Notes: generated by a model not told the origin, from the letters alone. A stretch of DNA of 59,175 nt from an uncultured Photobacterium sp. (GCF_947039875.1 NZ_CAMRAN010000024.1:1-59175); one strand, 5' to 3'; shown: positions 37,442 to 46,371, numbered from the stretch's first letter. Made by a program: numbers and translations.

Positions 37442-37491
37442 TCATTAACTCCACAATCATCATCTGTGATGTGATCATGGAGTTAAGTCAG

Positions 37492-38268
37492 TCAGTGCTC
37501 TTTTTCGACAATAATAACTTCTACTTTCATTTCACGAAGACCAGCTAAATAATCTTCAGGAATATCTGCATCTGTTACTAAGATATCAATATTTCCAAAT
37601 TCACGAATCATGTGACAGCTACGTTTACCAAATTTGGTTGAATCAGCTACCGCAATCACTTGTTCAGAAATTTCACACATTAAACGATTGAGGCTTGCCT
37701 CTTGTTCACTGTGCGTAGTGATACCAGCTCGCAAGTCAAAGCCATCGACCCCTAGAAAAACTTTATCAAAACGAAAGTTCTTAAGGCCGGCTTCTGCTAG
37801 TGAGCCCGAAAAAGATAACGCTTCTTTACGAAGTACGCCACCTGACATTAACACTTCAACACCGGGTGCTGAAGCCAACTCCATAGCCACATCCAGACCA
37901 TTAGTCATGACAACAACATTTTCCATGCTTTTTAAGCTGGCTGCGATTTCACGCGTTGTTGTCCCTGAATCTAAAATCACAGTGTCACCATGATGAATAA
38001 GCTTGGCAGCAGCTTGGCCAAGGAGAGATTTAACTCCCGCATTATGCCGACGCTTTTCATGAATAGTTAATTCAGCAATCACACCTGAGTTAGGAATTGC
38101 TGCACCATGAGAGCGCACAACATAACCATTCTTTTCCAAGAAGCTCAGATCACTGCGAATAGTGACACTGGATACATTAAATTTTTCAGCGAGATCCTCG
38201 ACACGGGCTTTTCCTTCTAGATTCACCACGTTGACGATTTCCATTCGCCTTTCAATTGCACTTTTCAC
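37492..38268 (-). CDS. agaR: DeoR-family transcriptional regulator (AgaR)
   Basis: A 258-residue repressor. The N-terminal DeoR helix-turn-helix is residues 6-57 (ARVEDLAEKFNVSSVTIRSD). The C-terminal sugar-phosphate sensor domain has LDSGTTTREIA and FLGVDGFD. It starts with GTG at 38268, with AAGGAG six bases ahead. AgaR-type proteins repress N-acetylgalactosamine genes and are released by an amino sugar phosphate. It heads the operon and faces the sulfatase gene across a 396-bp region with phased CTTTC repeats, its likely operators. Confidence 0.92.
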   Translation of the reverse strand: MKSAIERRMEIVNVVNLEGKARVEDLAEKFNVSSVTIRSDLSFLEKNGYVVRSHGAAIPNSGVIAELTIHEKRRHNAGVKSLLGQAAAKLIHHGDTVILDSGTTTREIAASLKSMENVVVMTNGLDVAMELASAPGVEVLMSGGVLRKEALSFSGSLAEAGLKNFRFDKVFLGVDGFDLRAGITTHSEQEASLNRLMCEISEQVIAVADSTKFGKRSCHMIREFGNIDILVTDADIPEDYLAGLREMKVEVIIVEKEH

Positions 38269-38299
38269 TTTTGTCTCCTTGTGAAATCAACCAAAATTA

Positions 38300-38315
38300 C
38301 TTTCACTTGATTTCG
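38300..38315. promoter_or_regulatory. Candidate AgaR operator next to agaR
   Basis: CTTTC at 38300 and ATTTC at 38310 lie exactly 10 bp apart, 32 bases before the agaR start. Confidence 0.45.
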
Positions 38316-38363
38316 AAATAAGCTTACACCTAAAAAATAAAGCCACAATGCACTAAGACAAAA

Positions 38364-38398
38364 CTTTTGATCTCTTTCACATTCTTTCGTTATCTTTC
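38364..38398. promoter_or_regulatory. Candidate main AgaR operator: four 10-bp-phased CTTTY repeats
   Basis: CTTTT at 38364 and CTTTC at 38374, 38384 and 38394 repeat at exactly 10 bp, one helical turn. This matches the repeated CTTTC character I recall for E. coli AgaR sites. Confidence 0.65.
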
Positions 38399-38542
38399 AT
38401 TGGAACTTATGCATACTTGCGTAAGTGTTTCTATCATATAGAACGAAAGTCAATAAACCAACCATTCATCCTTTCAATTTATAAAATAGAGCTGAAACTC
38501 CATAATATTTACTGCAATAAAACAAGTAATTACATTATTTTA

Positions 38543-38557
38543 CTTTCACCTGCTTTT
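38543..38557. promoter_or_regulatory. Candidate AgaR operator upstream of the sulfatase gene (distal)
   Basis: CTTTC at 38543 and CTTTT at 38553 are spaced 10 bp, directly before the CRP-like site. Confidence 0.45.
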
Positions 38558-38559
38558 TA

Positions 38560-38575
38560 TGTGATCGATTACACA
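38560..38575. promoter_or_regulatory. CRP-like binding site
   Basis: TGTGATCGATTACACA matches TGTGA-N6-TCACA at nine of ten fixed positions. It lies about 90 bp before the sulfatase start, fitting catabolite control of the porin/sulfatase unit. Confidence 0.6.
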
Positions 38576-38584
38576 GTCACTAAG

Positions 38585-38599
38585 CTTTCGTTAGCTTAC
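38585..38599. promoter_or_regulatory. Candidate AgaR operator upstream of the sulfatase gene (proximal)
   Basis: CTTTC at 38585 and CTTAC at 38595 are spaced 10 bp, between the CRP-like site and the sulfatase start. Confidence 0.4.
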
Positions 38600-38664
38600 G
38601 ATGCGAAGCAAATCAAAAACACATAATCCAATCGTTTATATTTACTATTAATAAGGATTCGTTG

Positions 38665-40218
38665 ATGTCTATCTCACGTAGAGGATTACTGAAAGGTATG
38701 GCAGCCAGTGGCGCTGTTGCTGCAACCTTATCAGCCGGCTATACCCAAGCTGCAACTGCACCAACGTTAAGCTCGAAGAAGTCATTAAAAAAGCCCAATT
38801 TAGTCATTATTTTTCCTGATGAGTTTCGAGCTCAAGCATTAGGTTTTATGCAGCAAGATCCATCAATGACCCCCAACATTGATAAATTTGCGCGTCAAAG
38901 TGCAGTATTACGTCAAGCAGTCTCTAATTTTCCACTCTGTACGCCATTTCGTGGCATGTTAATGACCGGACAATACCCTTATCGCAATGGTATTCAAGGT
39001 AATAGCCACACCGGTGTTGAAGGTCAATTTGGCGGTAAAGATTTTGGTATCGAACTGAAGAAAAATACCCTTACATGGTCTGATGTGCTTAAAAGACAAG
39101 GCTATAGCATGGGTTATATTGGTAAATGGCACTTAGATGCGCCACAAGCTCCGTTTATCCCTAGCTACAATAACCCTGCTGAAGGACGTTATTGGAATGA
39201 TTGGACAGCTCCAGATCGTCGCCATGGTTTTGATTTCTGGTATGCCTATAGCACCTATGATAAACACATGACACCAATGTATTGGACCAATGATACAACC
39301 CGCGACAAACCTCTACGAATCAATCAGTGGAGTCCAGAGCACGAAGCTGATATCGCGATTAAATATCTACGTAATGAAAATGATCAATACCGTAAGCAAG
39401 ACCAACCATTTACGCTTGTGGTTTCCATGAATCCACCTCACTCACCTTACGATCAAGTTCCACAAAAATATTTAGATCGCTTTAGTGAAAAAACATCGCA
39501 ACAATTAAATACTCGTCCTAATGTGCAATGGGATAAAGCCTACCAAGAAGGTTATGGCCCACAATTTTTCAAAGAATATATGGCGATGGTCAATGGGGTT
39601 GATGAGCAGTTTGGACGTATTGTTGATGAGTTAGATCGCCTCAATCTTACTGAAGATACCTTAGTGGTGTTCTTCTCTGATCACGGCTGTTGCATGGGTT
39701 CAAATGGTAACCCAACCAAAAATGTTCATTATGACGAAGCAATGCGTATTCCAATGATTTTCCGTTGGCCGGGTAAGCTTAATCCACAGCAAAATGATCT
39801 GTTATTTTCAGCCCCAGATATTTACCCAACCATGCTTGGTTTAATGGGAATGGAAGATTTGATCCCTGATACCGTTGAAGGCACTAACTTCGCCAATACA
39901 TTGCGTGGCGTTGAGGGTGATAGTAAACCGACCTCTCAATTTTATACATTCATGCCTTATGGCGGTCAATCATACGGACGCCGTGGTATTCGCTCGCAAC
40001 GTTATACCTTAATGATTGATAGAAAAATTGGTAAGCCACTGACTTATGTGCTGCACGACAACCAAGTAGATCCATACCAAATGGAGAATATTGCAGCCAC
40101 CAACCCAATGCTTATCGACAAGTTAATTACTGAAGAATTAATGCCATGGCTTGAGCACACTGGCGATCCATGGCGACCAACAACGGTACCTGCACACAGT
40201 GCGAATGCTTATTTATAA
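38665..40218 (+). CDS. Tat-exported Cys-type sulfatase (S1 family)
   Basis: A 517-residue type I sulfatase. I start at the ATG at 38665, with AAGGA seven bases upstream; a TTG three bases earlier is less likely. The N-terminus is a twin-arginine signal, SRRGLLKG (residues 4-11), with cleavage near TQAA, so it works in the periplasm after folding. The formylglycine site is C92-T-P-F-R; C92 must be oxidised by FGE or anSME, neither of which is in the window. Other family parts are FPDEFRAQ (metal-binding Asp), GKWHLD and FFSDHGCCMG. The context predicts removal of sulfate from unsaturated GAG oligosaccharides. The precise sulfate position is unknown. Confidence 0.9.
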   Translation: MSISRRGLLKGMAASGAVAATLSAGYTQAATAPTLSSKKSLKKPNLVIIFPDEFRAQALGFMQQDPSMTPNIDKFARQSAVLRQAVSNFPLCTPFRGMLMTGQYPYRNGIQGNSHTGVEGQFGGKDFGIELKKNTLTWSDVLKRQGYSMGYIGKWHLDAPQAPFIPSYNNPAEGRYWNDWTAPDRRHGFDFWYAYSTYDKHMTPMYWTNDTTRDKPLRINQWSPEHEADIAIKYLRNENDQYRKQDQPFTLVVSMNPPHSPYDQVPQKYLDRFSEKTSQQLNTRPNVQWDKAYQEGYGPQFFKEYMAMVNGVDEQFGRIVDELDRLNLTEDTLVVFFSDHGCCMGSNGNPTKNVHYDEAMRIPMIFRWPGKLNPQQNDLLFSAPDIYPTMLGLMGMEDLIPDTVEGTNFANTLRGVEGDSKPTSQFYTFMPYGGQSYGRRGIRSQRYTLMIDRKIGKPLTYVLHDNQVDPYQMENIAATNPMLIDKLITEELMPWLEHTGDPWRPTTVPAHSANAYL

Positions 40219-40320
40219 CCGTAGTCATAACAACGCGTAATACCACTTTTTATTATTTTTTACGCTTTCTCTATTGAACAGAGAAAGCGCAACAAAACTC
40301 ATACTAATTAAGGACAATCT

Positions 40321-41049
40321 ATGAATACCATCACTAAAGTAATCCTTGCGACTACCCTTTTTTCCGCAACCAGTTTTAGTTATGCCAATGATTACAAAAC
40401 AACGATTGAGTATCGTCATGAGTACCGTGATGGTACCAACCGTCATGGCGATCGTATTAAAGCATTTTTAGATACGGGTAAGAATATTGGTTTTGAATTA
40501 GACGCGCGTTATAACAATGACCAGCAAAATACCATGTTTGACGGCATGACAATGAATGGCTCTGAGTTTTCAGCGTTTTACTACAAAAAACTCAGTGATA
40601 ATATCGTTGGTATTGGTGGTCTTTCACTTGATTTCACACCTGATGGTCTGGTCTATGTTCCTTACGCACGTTTAAACTACCGCTTTGATAACGGTATTCG
40701 TGTTCAGGGTCGTTATAAGTGGAAATTGTGGGACTACAGCATGAATAATGCGGCGGGTGAGTCTTACGTATCAAAAATTCAAGAAGTTGATCTATGGTTA
40801 GGCTACAACACCAATAATTGGGATTTCCAATATGAATTTCAAATTTGGAAAGAAATGGAAAGCGCAGCTCAACCACAATTTGATAATAAAGACACCAACT
40901 ACCTACATAATTTCCGTTTAATGTACACCTACAAAACAGTAGAAGGCACAATGTGGCGTCCATTCGTAGAAGTGGGCAATGTTAGCCAAAGTCGAGTAAC
41001 AGACAATCGTCAAACTCGTTACCGTATGGGTATTAAATACACATGGTAA
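40321..41049 (+). CDS. KdgM-family oligosaccharide porin
   Basis: A 242-residue outer membrane beta-barrel with a Sec signal (cleavage near SYA, residue 22). It shows the alternating aromatic strands of the KdgM family and the opening pattern YKTTIEYRHEYRDGTNRHGDR, rich in Arg. It ends in a strand with final Trp (IKYTW), as outer membrane proteins do. KdgM porins admit acidic, often unsaturated, uronate oligosaccharides. It lies 102 bp behind the sulfatase gene and is probably co-transcribed. It would bring the substrate into the periplasm. Confidence 0.9.
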   Translation: MNTITKVILATTLFSATSFSYANDYKTTIEYRHEYRDGTNRHGDRIKAFLDTGKNIGFELDARYNNDQQNTMFDGMTMNGSEFSAFYYKKLSDNIVGIGGLSLDFTPDGLVYVPYARLNYRFDNGIRVQGRYKWKLWDYSMNNAAGESYVSKIQEVDLWLGYNTNNWDFQYEFQIWKEMESAAQPQFDNKDTNYLHNFRLMYTYKTVEGTMWRPFVEVGNVSQSRVTDNRQTRYRMGIKYTW

Positions 41050-41071
41050 TAATCTAAACTAATAACAAACA

Positions 41072-41106
41072 AAAAATGCCAGTGACTTATCATCACTGGC
41101 ATTTTT
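41072..41106. terminator. Bidirectional terminator after the KdgM porin gene
   Basis: AAAAATGCCAGTGA at 41072-41085 pairs with 41093-41106; A and T tails allow use from both sides. Confidence 0.85.
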
Positions 41107-41140
41107 ATTTTATAGGGTTTAGGTTTTTAACTGCTATAAA

Positions 41141-42058
41141 TTAATGAGTTGATTTTCCACGGATCTTATTCACGATAGTGACAACAATCACCACTATAGT
41201 ACCCGCAACCACACCTACAACACCATTCAATAACGGGGTCATAATGCTATGGGAACCAGGGAAAACAGCCAACGGTGCTACATGTTCTACCACTGTGTGT
41301 ATTTGTGGAATGCTATGAACCACAATACCGCCACCCACTAAAAACATTGCTATGGTACCCACTACCGCTAATGTTTTCATAAGGTAAGGTGCAACATTAA
41401 CTAATAGCGAACCAAAGCTACGCTGTAAGCCTACGCCTTTGCTGTGATTAACCAGATACAGTCCTGCGTCATCCAGCTTTACAATGCCAGCAACTACACC
41501 ATAAACACCCGCAGTCATTACAAACGCAATTAAACTCACCACTATAGCTTGGGTTAAAAACGGGTGATCTTGTACAGTTCCTAGTGCAATCACAATAATT
41601 TCAGCCGATAAAACAAAATCAGTTCTTACGGCACCTTTTATCTTTTCGCGTTCATAAGCAACCAAATCAATCTCTTCAGTTGCTATTTGTTCCTGCGCTT
41701 GTTGTGTCTCTTCATCACCATGAGAAAATAATTTCTCTGCAATTTTTTCTACACCTTCAAAACAGAGAAATAAACCGCCAAGTAATAACATTGGCATAAT
41801 TAACCATGGTGCAATAACGCTAATTAATAATGCCGCAGGGACTAAGATTAATTTGTTTTTAAATGAGCCTTTAGCAACCCCCCAAACGACAGGTAATTCT
41901 CGTTCAGCACGCACACCAGAGACTTGTTGGGCATTAAGCGCCAAATCATCACCTAATACGCCAGCGGTTTTACGTGCAGCCACTTTAGTCATTAATGCAA
42001 CGTCATCAAGAACGGTTGCGATATCATCAAGTAATGTTAATAAACTTGCGCCAGCCAC
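41141..42058 (-). CDS. DUF808 family inner membrane protein (YedI-like)
   Basis: A 305-residue membrane protein of the DUF808 family. The N-terminal stretch ASLLTLLDDIATVLDDVA (residues 4-21) and KTAGVLGDDLALNAQQV are the family hallmark. About six hydrophobic segments follow. Its function is unknown. It converges on the KdgM porin gene and shares its terminator, but there is no reason to tie it to GAG use. Confidence 0.87.
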   Translation of the reverse strand: MAGASLLTLLDDIATVLDDVALMTKVAARKTAGVLGDDLALNAQQVSGVRAERELPVVWGVAKGSFKNKLILVPAALLISVIAPWLIMPMLLLGGLFLCFEGVEKIAEKLFSHGDEETQQAQEQIATEEIDLVAYEREKIKGAVRTDFVLSAEIIVIALGTVQDHPFLTQAIVVSLIAFVMTAGVYGVVAGIVKLDDAGLYLVNHSKGVGLQRSFGSLLVNVAPYLMKTLAVVGTIAMFLVGGGIVVHSIPQIHTVVEHVAPLAVFPGSHSIMTPLLNGVVGVVAGTIVVIVVTIVNKIRGKSTH

Positions 42059-42492
42059 TGCATACTCCTTTCTAAGAATCCACTCGATTCTGTTATTAAT
42101 AATTTCATATGTATAAATATAACAAACATGTTAAATGTATTATTTATAACTAATGCTTACAATTATATATTAGTTATTTCATTTTCTTTTAATAAGAACA
42201 GCTTGTCCTTACATCAATAATTTACATTGATGTACGTTAATTAATTAACCATAACCGTTACTTAATACACTATTCCTATGTCGACTAGCCTTGCTCAATG
42301 TTGGTATTTAATCACAATAATCACCTTTCATGATAACGATAAATCTTTTTTGTTTGCGCTAAAAACAATTCAATTGTCTAATCGCAGCGCACCCATCATT
42401 GGTTTGAGGTGTAGACTGAGATTGCATCGGGCATTCTTATTCCCTGTCATACTGTGCTTGTTGTAACAGCACTACCTTTAAGGGTAATGACA

Positions 42493-42654
42493 ATGAAAAC
42501 TCTCGCAGCATTATACTCGAGGGCTTTTTTTAGCCTAAATAAAGTATGCGATAACGCAATAACTAACGCCAAATCTAATCAATCAAGAAGAACATCCCGC
42601 TTGTTCATGACTTGCAATGATGATTCCAGCTCAGGTAGTCCCAGAAGCTTGTAA
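42493..42654 (+). CDS. Possible leader peptide upstream of speA
   Basis: A 53-codon frame begins with ATG at 42493, seven bases after AAGGGT, a good ribosome site. The product starts MKTLAALYSRAFFSLNKV and has an Arg/Ser-rich end (SRRTSRLF, GSPRSL). I find no known family. A terminator-like hairpin lies over codons 3-13. The position 175 bp before the arginine decarboxylase gene suggests a leader that could sense arginine or polyamines through translation. This is only a hypothesis; it may not be a gene. Confidence 0.35.
   Translation: MKTLAALYSRAFFSLNKVCDNAITNAKSNQSRRTSRLFMTCNDDSSSGSPRSL
42500..42531 (+). terminator. Terminator-like hairpin inside the speA leader
   Basis: CTCTCG at 42500-42505 can pair with CGAGGG at 42518-42523 (one G-T) and is followed by C plus seven T. 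Read on the plus strand it would stop transcription well before speA unless relieved. Confidence 0.5.
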
Positions 42655-42829
42655 TTGAAAATGCTATACGCTCTTTGTGGCGTCATTAGATTTCAATAAC
42701 AACATACTTTTATTCTGACCATTATCGCGTCAGGCATCACACTATTTCGATATTTACTGCAGCCACGCAGGGATATTTATCATCTGTACTTTATGGCTGC
42801 CGTATTTTCGCTCAGGAAGAGATTAAACA

Positions 42830-44749
42830 ATGAGTGATTGGACAATTAATAATGCCCGTAATGTTTACAATACACCTTACTGGGGTCAAGGTTACTTTGA
42901 TATAGCGCAAGACGGTTCTGTTATCGCCCGTCCCGATGTTAATAATCCAACCAATACTATTGGGCTATCACAACTTGCTGATGAATTAATCACGGCTGGA
43001 GCGTCATTACCCGTTTTAGTTCGCTTTCCCGATATTCTCCATCATCGCGTTGACAGCCTCTGTGGTGTTTTTAATCAAGCCATTGAAAATTATGGCTATC
43101 AAGGTAATTACCTTGCTGTTTATCCAATCAAAGTTAACCAACAGCAAGAAGTGGTTAGCGAGATTTTAAAAAGCCAATATGCCAAACAACAACGTCAATT
43201 AGGCTTAGAAGCAGGCAGTAAGCCAGAGCTGATGGCTGTGCTTGCGATGGCACAAGAAGCAAGCTCGGTAATTGTATGTAATGGCTATAAAGATAGAGAA
43301 TACATTCGATTAGCATTAATCGGTGAAAAGCTCGGTCACGAAGTTTATATCGTGCTAGAAAAACTGTCTGAACTAAACATTATCTTACAAGAAGCCGCTG
43401 AACTTGGCGTAACACCTCGCTTAGGTATTCGTGCTCGTCTTGCCTCTCAAGGTAAAGGCAAATGGCAAGCTAGCGGCGGTGAAAAATCTAAATTTGGTTT
43501 ATCTGCATCACAAGTATTGACTGTTGTTGACGCTCTACGTCAACGTAACATGCTTAATTGCTTGCAGCTATTGCACTTTCATTTAGGTTCACAAATTGCC
43601 AATATCCGTGATGTACGCAATGGTGTTGGCGAAGCTGGTCGTGTTTATGCTGAACTTAAAAAATTAGGTGCTGGCATTTCTACCGTTGATGTGGGTGGCG
43701 GTTTAGCCGTTGATTATGAAGGAACACGTAGTCAAAGTAGCTGTTCAATGAACTACAGCATCAATGAATATGCAAACAATGTAGTCTATGTTTTAGGTGA
43801 TATTTGTAAAGAATATAACATGCCTATGCCACGTATTATTTCCGAATCAGGCCGTAATCTAACCGCGCATCATGCAGTTTTAATTACCGATGTAGTGGGT
43901 ATTGAAAGTTACAAAGTAGAATCGATCAATCCCCCCGCTGAGAATGCGCCGCATATTTTGCATAATATGTGGCGTTCTTGGAAAGAGCTAACCGAACATA
44001 CCGATCACCGTTCATTAGTTGAGCTTTATCATGATAACCAAAGTGACTTAGCGGAAGTTCACTCTCTCTTTGCCGTTGGCATGATCAGTTTTATTGATAG
44101 AGCATGGGCTGAACAAGTCAGTTTACGTTTATGTCATGAATTAGCTCAAACACTGTCAACCCAAAACCGGGCTCATCGTCCACTATTAGATGAATTACAT
44201 GAACGTTTAGCGGATAAGTTTTTTGTAAACTTTTCTCTGTTTCAATCATTACCTGATGCATGGGGCATTGAGCAAGTATTCCCTATTTTGCCATTAAGTA
44301 ATTTGAATAAAGCCCCTGAACGCCGTGCCATTATTCTTGATATCACCTGTGATTCCGATGGCACAATTGATCAATATGTTGAAAACCAAGGCATAGAAAG
44401 CACCCTCCCCGTACCAACATGGAGTGATGAACAGCCTTACCGTATCGGTTTCTTTATGGTTGGCGCATATCAGGAAATTTTAGGCGATATGCATAATTTA
44501 TTTGGGGACACCGATACTGCGGTTGTGCGTTGTACTGCAGATGGTAACTATAATATTGAGAAAATAGATCGTGGCGATAATGTCGGTGATGTATTACGTT
44601 ATGTACACTTAGATGCTAATGAATTTTTACATCAGTATCAGCTAATGGCAGCACAACATCTTGCTGAAAATGAACGTGAAGCAATTCTTAAAGAACTGGC
44701 CGATGGGCTTGAAGGGTATACCTATCTAGAAGATGTTCGCGCTATTTAA
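42830..44749 (+). CDS. speA: Biosynthetic arginine decarboxylase
   Basis: A 639-residue PLP enzyme of the fold III decarboxylase group; it makes agmatine from arginine. The PLP lysine lies in YPIKVNQQ near residue 103, HFHLGSQI near 257 and [12 protein letters not shown] near 287. A C-terminal substrate part has CDSDGTID (Cys-Asp) near 507. Length matches SpeA. AGGAAGAG precedes the ATG. SpeB follows and turns agmatine into putrescine, so this pair makes putrescine without ornithine decarboxylase. A hairpin separates the two genes. Confidence 0.96.
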   Translation: MSDWTINNARNVYNTPYWGQGYFDIAQDGSVIARPDVNNPTNTIGLSQLADELITAGASLPVLVRFPDILHHRVDSLCGVFNQAIENYGYQGNYLAVYPIKVNQQQEVVSEILKSQYAKQQRQLGLEAGSKPELMAVLAMAQEASSVIVCNGYKDREYIRLALIGEKLGHEVYIVLEKLSELNIILQEAAELGVTPRLGIRARLASQGKGKWQASGGEKSKFGLSASQVLTVVDALRQRNMLNCLQLLHFHLGSQIANIRDVRNGVGEAGRVYAELKKLGAGISTVDVGGGLAVDYEGTRSQSSCSMNYSINEYANNVVYVLGDICKEYNMPMPRIISESGRNLTAHHAVLITDVVGIESYKVESINPPAENAPHILHNMWRSWKELTEHTDHRSLVELYHDNQSDLAEVHSLFAVGMISFIDRAWAEQVSLRLCHELAQTLSTQNRAHRPLLDELHERLADKFFVNFSLFQSLPDAWGIEQVFPILPLSNLNKAPERRAIILDITCDSDGTIDQYVENQGIESTLPVPTWSDEQPYRIGFFMVGAYQEILGDMHNLFGDTDTAVVRCTADGNYNIEKIDRGDNVGDVLRYVHLDANEFLHQYQLMAAQHLAENEREAILKELADGLEGYTYLEDVRAI

Positions 44750-44781
44750 GACTAAAGACTTAGTCGCCCTATTTTAGAACA

Positions 44782-44816
44782 CCCTATTACTATATAAAGG
44801 TAGTAATAGGGCTTTT
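44782..44816 (+). terminator. Hairpin between speA and speB
   Basis: CCCTATTACT at 44782-44791 is complementary to 44802-44811, with CTTTTAG after it. The short T-run suggests partial termination. Confidence 0.55.
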
Positions 44817-44854
44817 AGTGGGCCTTCCGCCCTATATTGTTGTTGGAGAAAACC

Positions 44855-45772
44855 ATGGCAACACTCGCTAATTACCCAGATTATTCTTTATACGCCAACG
44901 CTTTTGGCTTTTTACGTCAACCATTAGATTTTTCGCCAATGTCCTCTGATGCTGACGTTATTATTACTGGTGTACCGTTTGATATGGCAACCACGGGTCG
45001 TTCTGGTAGTCGTATGGGACCGGGTGCAATACGCCAAATTTCAACCAACCTCGCATGGGAAGGTAAACGTTGGCCGTGGAATTTTAGCCTTTTAAAATCC
45101 ATTAAAATTGCCGATTGTGGTGATTTAGTATTTGATTGTGGTGATGCTGGTCAAATGTGTGAGCGCTTAGAGGCTCACGCAAGCGGCTTATTAGAACAAG
45201 GGAAAACACTGCTTACTTTTGGTGGTGATCATTTCGTTACTCTGCCGTTATTGCGTGCTCATGCTAAACACTTTGGCAAAATGGCATTAATTCACTTTGA
45301 TGCCCATACCGATACTTACGATCAAGGCAGTAAATTTGATCATGGCACGATGTTCTATCATGCACCTAACGAAGGATTAATTGATCCGGCACATTCGGTG
45401 CAAATTGGTATTCGTACCGAACACAGTGACAAACTAGGTTTTAATGTTATCTCAGCCGACACCGCCAACGATTGGAGTGTAGCGCAGATTGTTGAAGAGA
45501 TAAAAGTGACCGTTGGTAATATGCCAGTTTACTTAACATTTGATATTGATTGCTTAGATCCGGCTTACGCACCAGGTACAGGTACGCCTGTTTGCGGTGG
45601 AATAACATCAGATAAAGCGCTAAAAATCATTCGTGGTTTACAAGGTATTAATTTGATTGGTATGGATGTGGTTGAAGTCTCACCTGCATACGATCATGCC
45701 GATATTACAGCATTAGCAGCCGCAACTATTGCCACGGACTTATTGCATCTTTGGGCGACACAGAAACAATAA
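44855..45772 (+). CDS. speB: Agmatinase
   Basis: A 305-residue binuclear manganese ureohydrolase that cuts agmatine to putrescine and urea. Metal-binding stretches [19 protein letters not shown] and [14 protein letters not shown] are all present. I start at the ATG at 44855, six bases after TTGGAG; the longer frame would include that site. It forms the putrescine pathway with speA. Confidence 0.96.
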   Translation: MATLANYPDYSLYANAFGFLRQPLDFSPMSSDADVIITGVPFDMATTGRSGSRMGPGAIRQISTNLAWEGKRWPWNFSLLKSIKIADCGDLVFDCGDAGQMCERLEAHASGLLEQGKTLLTFGGDHFVTLPLLRAHAKHFGKMALIHFDAHTDTYDQGSKFDHGTMFYHAPNEGLIDPAHSVQIGIRTEHSDKLGFNVISADTANDWSVAQIVEEIKVTVGNMPVYLTFDIDCLDPAYAPGTGTPVCGGITSDKALKIIRGLQGINLIGMDVVEVSPAYDHADITALAAATIATDLLHLWATQKQ

Positions 45773-45820
45773 ATCATGCAATATGATAGTCATATAATAT
45801 GGTAGCTACGTAATAGCATA

Positions 45821-45862
45821 AAAAAACGCCAGTATTTTGATGATTAAAAATACTGGCGTTAA
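45821..45862. terminator. Bidirectional terminator between speB and dgkA
   Basis: AACGCCAGTATTTT at 45825-45838 pairs perfectly with 45847-45860; A6 lies to the left and TTAATTT to the right. Confidence 0.85.
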
Positions 45863-45884
45863 TTTATAACTCGATTAAGAGTGG

Positions 45885-46244
45885 CTATAAAAACAAAATA
45901 CTGCCCCAAATAATAGCCACCAGCACTAACGCAACAAAGACCGCAGCCGAGCCAATATCTTTTGCTCGACCACTTAATTCATGACGTTCAGGCCCAATAC
46001 GATCCACTACGGCTTCAATCGCTGAGTTAATCAATTCAGCAATAACAACAATAAATAACGAGCTAATCATCATTAATCGTTCAATTTTTGTTACTGGCAT
46101 AAAAAATGAAATAACAGTCATCACAACTAATAAAATACTTTCTTGTCGAAAAGCCGCTTCATTAATCCATGCCGCCTTTAAACCTTGTATCGAATATCCC
46201 GTCGCATCAATGATACGTTTTAAGCCCGTAGCACCAGGTTTCAT
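45885..46244 (-). CDS. dgkA: Diacylglycerol kinase
   Basis: A 119-residue integral membrane kinase that recycles diacylglycerol to phosphatidate. It has three membrane segments; the catalytic/ATP-binding parts are EAAFRQES near residue 28 and ELINSAIEAVVDRIG near 69. Length is typical for DgkA. It lies next to the phosphoethanolamine transferase gene, whose reaction releases diacylglycerol from phosphatidylethanolamine, so the pair makes functional sense. Confidence 0.95.
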   Translation of the reverse strand: MKPGATGLKRIIDATGYSIQGLKAAWINEAAFRQESILLVVMTVISFFMPVTKIERLMMISSLFIVVIAELINSAIEAVVDRIGPERHELSGRAKDIGSAAVFVALVLVAIIWGSILFL

Positions 46245-46371
46245 CGTTAACTCTCTTTATTTTTTATTATAAGTAAATAACTCACTTGCGGTAAATAATA
46301 CCCTTTGAGCAATGAAATAAAAGCAAAAATAGTCTTACTGCACTTTTTACTTATTATTTCGTCAAAAAGCC

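Larger units (their letters stand above)
38269..38664. promoter_or_regulatory. Divergent control region of the GAG locus
   Basis: It separates agaR from the sulfatase gene and contains four groups of CTTTC-like pentamers and a CRP-like site, listed separately. An inverted GAAAG is at 38445-38449. Promoter boxes are not clear enough to call. Confidence 0.6.
42059..42829. other. Long intergenic region before speA
   Basis: About 770 bp. It contains the presumed promoter of the DUF808 gene on the left and, from 42493, a possible leader ORF with an internal terminator hairpin. The part 42120-42480 is AT-rich with no recognisable gene, though short open frames occur. Confidence 0.5.

Noticed and set aside
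37634..37993. Plus-strand frame of 119 codons
   Set aside because: It is antisense to the sensor domain of agaR and has no features of its own.
38364..38398. CRISPR-like short repeats
   Set aside because: The repeat unit is 5 bp with a 10-bp period and no spacers; it is an operator pattern. I saw no CRISPR array in the window.
42278..42466. Plus-strand frame of 62 codons in the speA spacer
   Set aside because: No ribosome site and no domain; it differs from the 42493 frame, which has a ribosome site and a hairpin.
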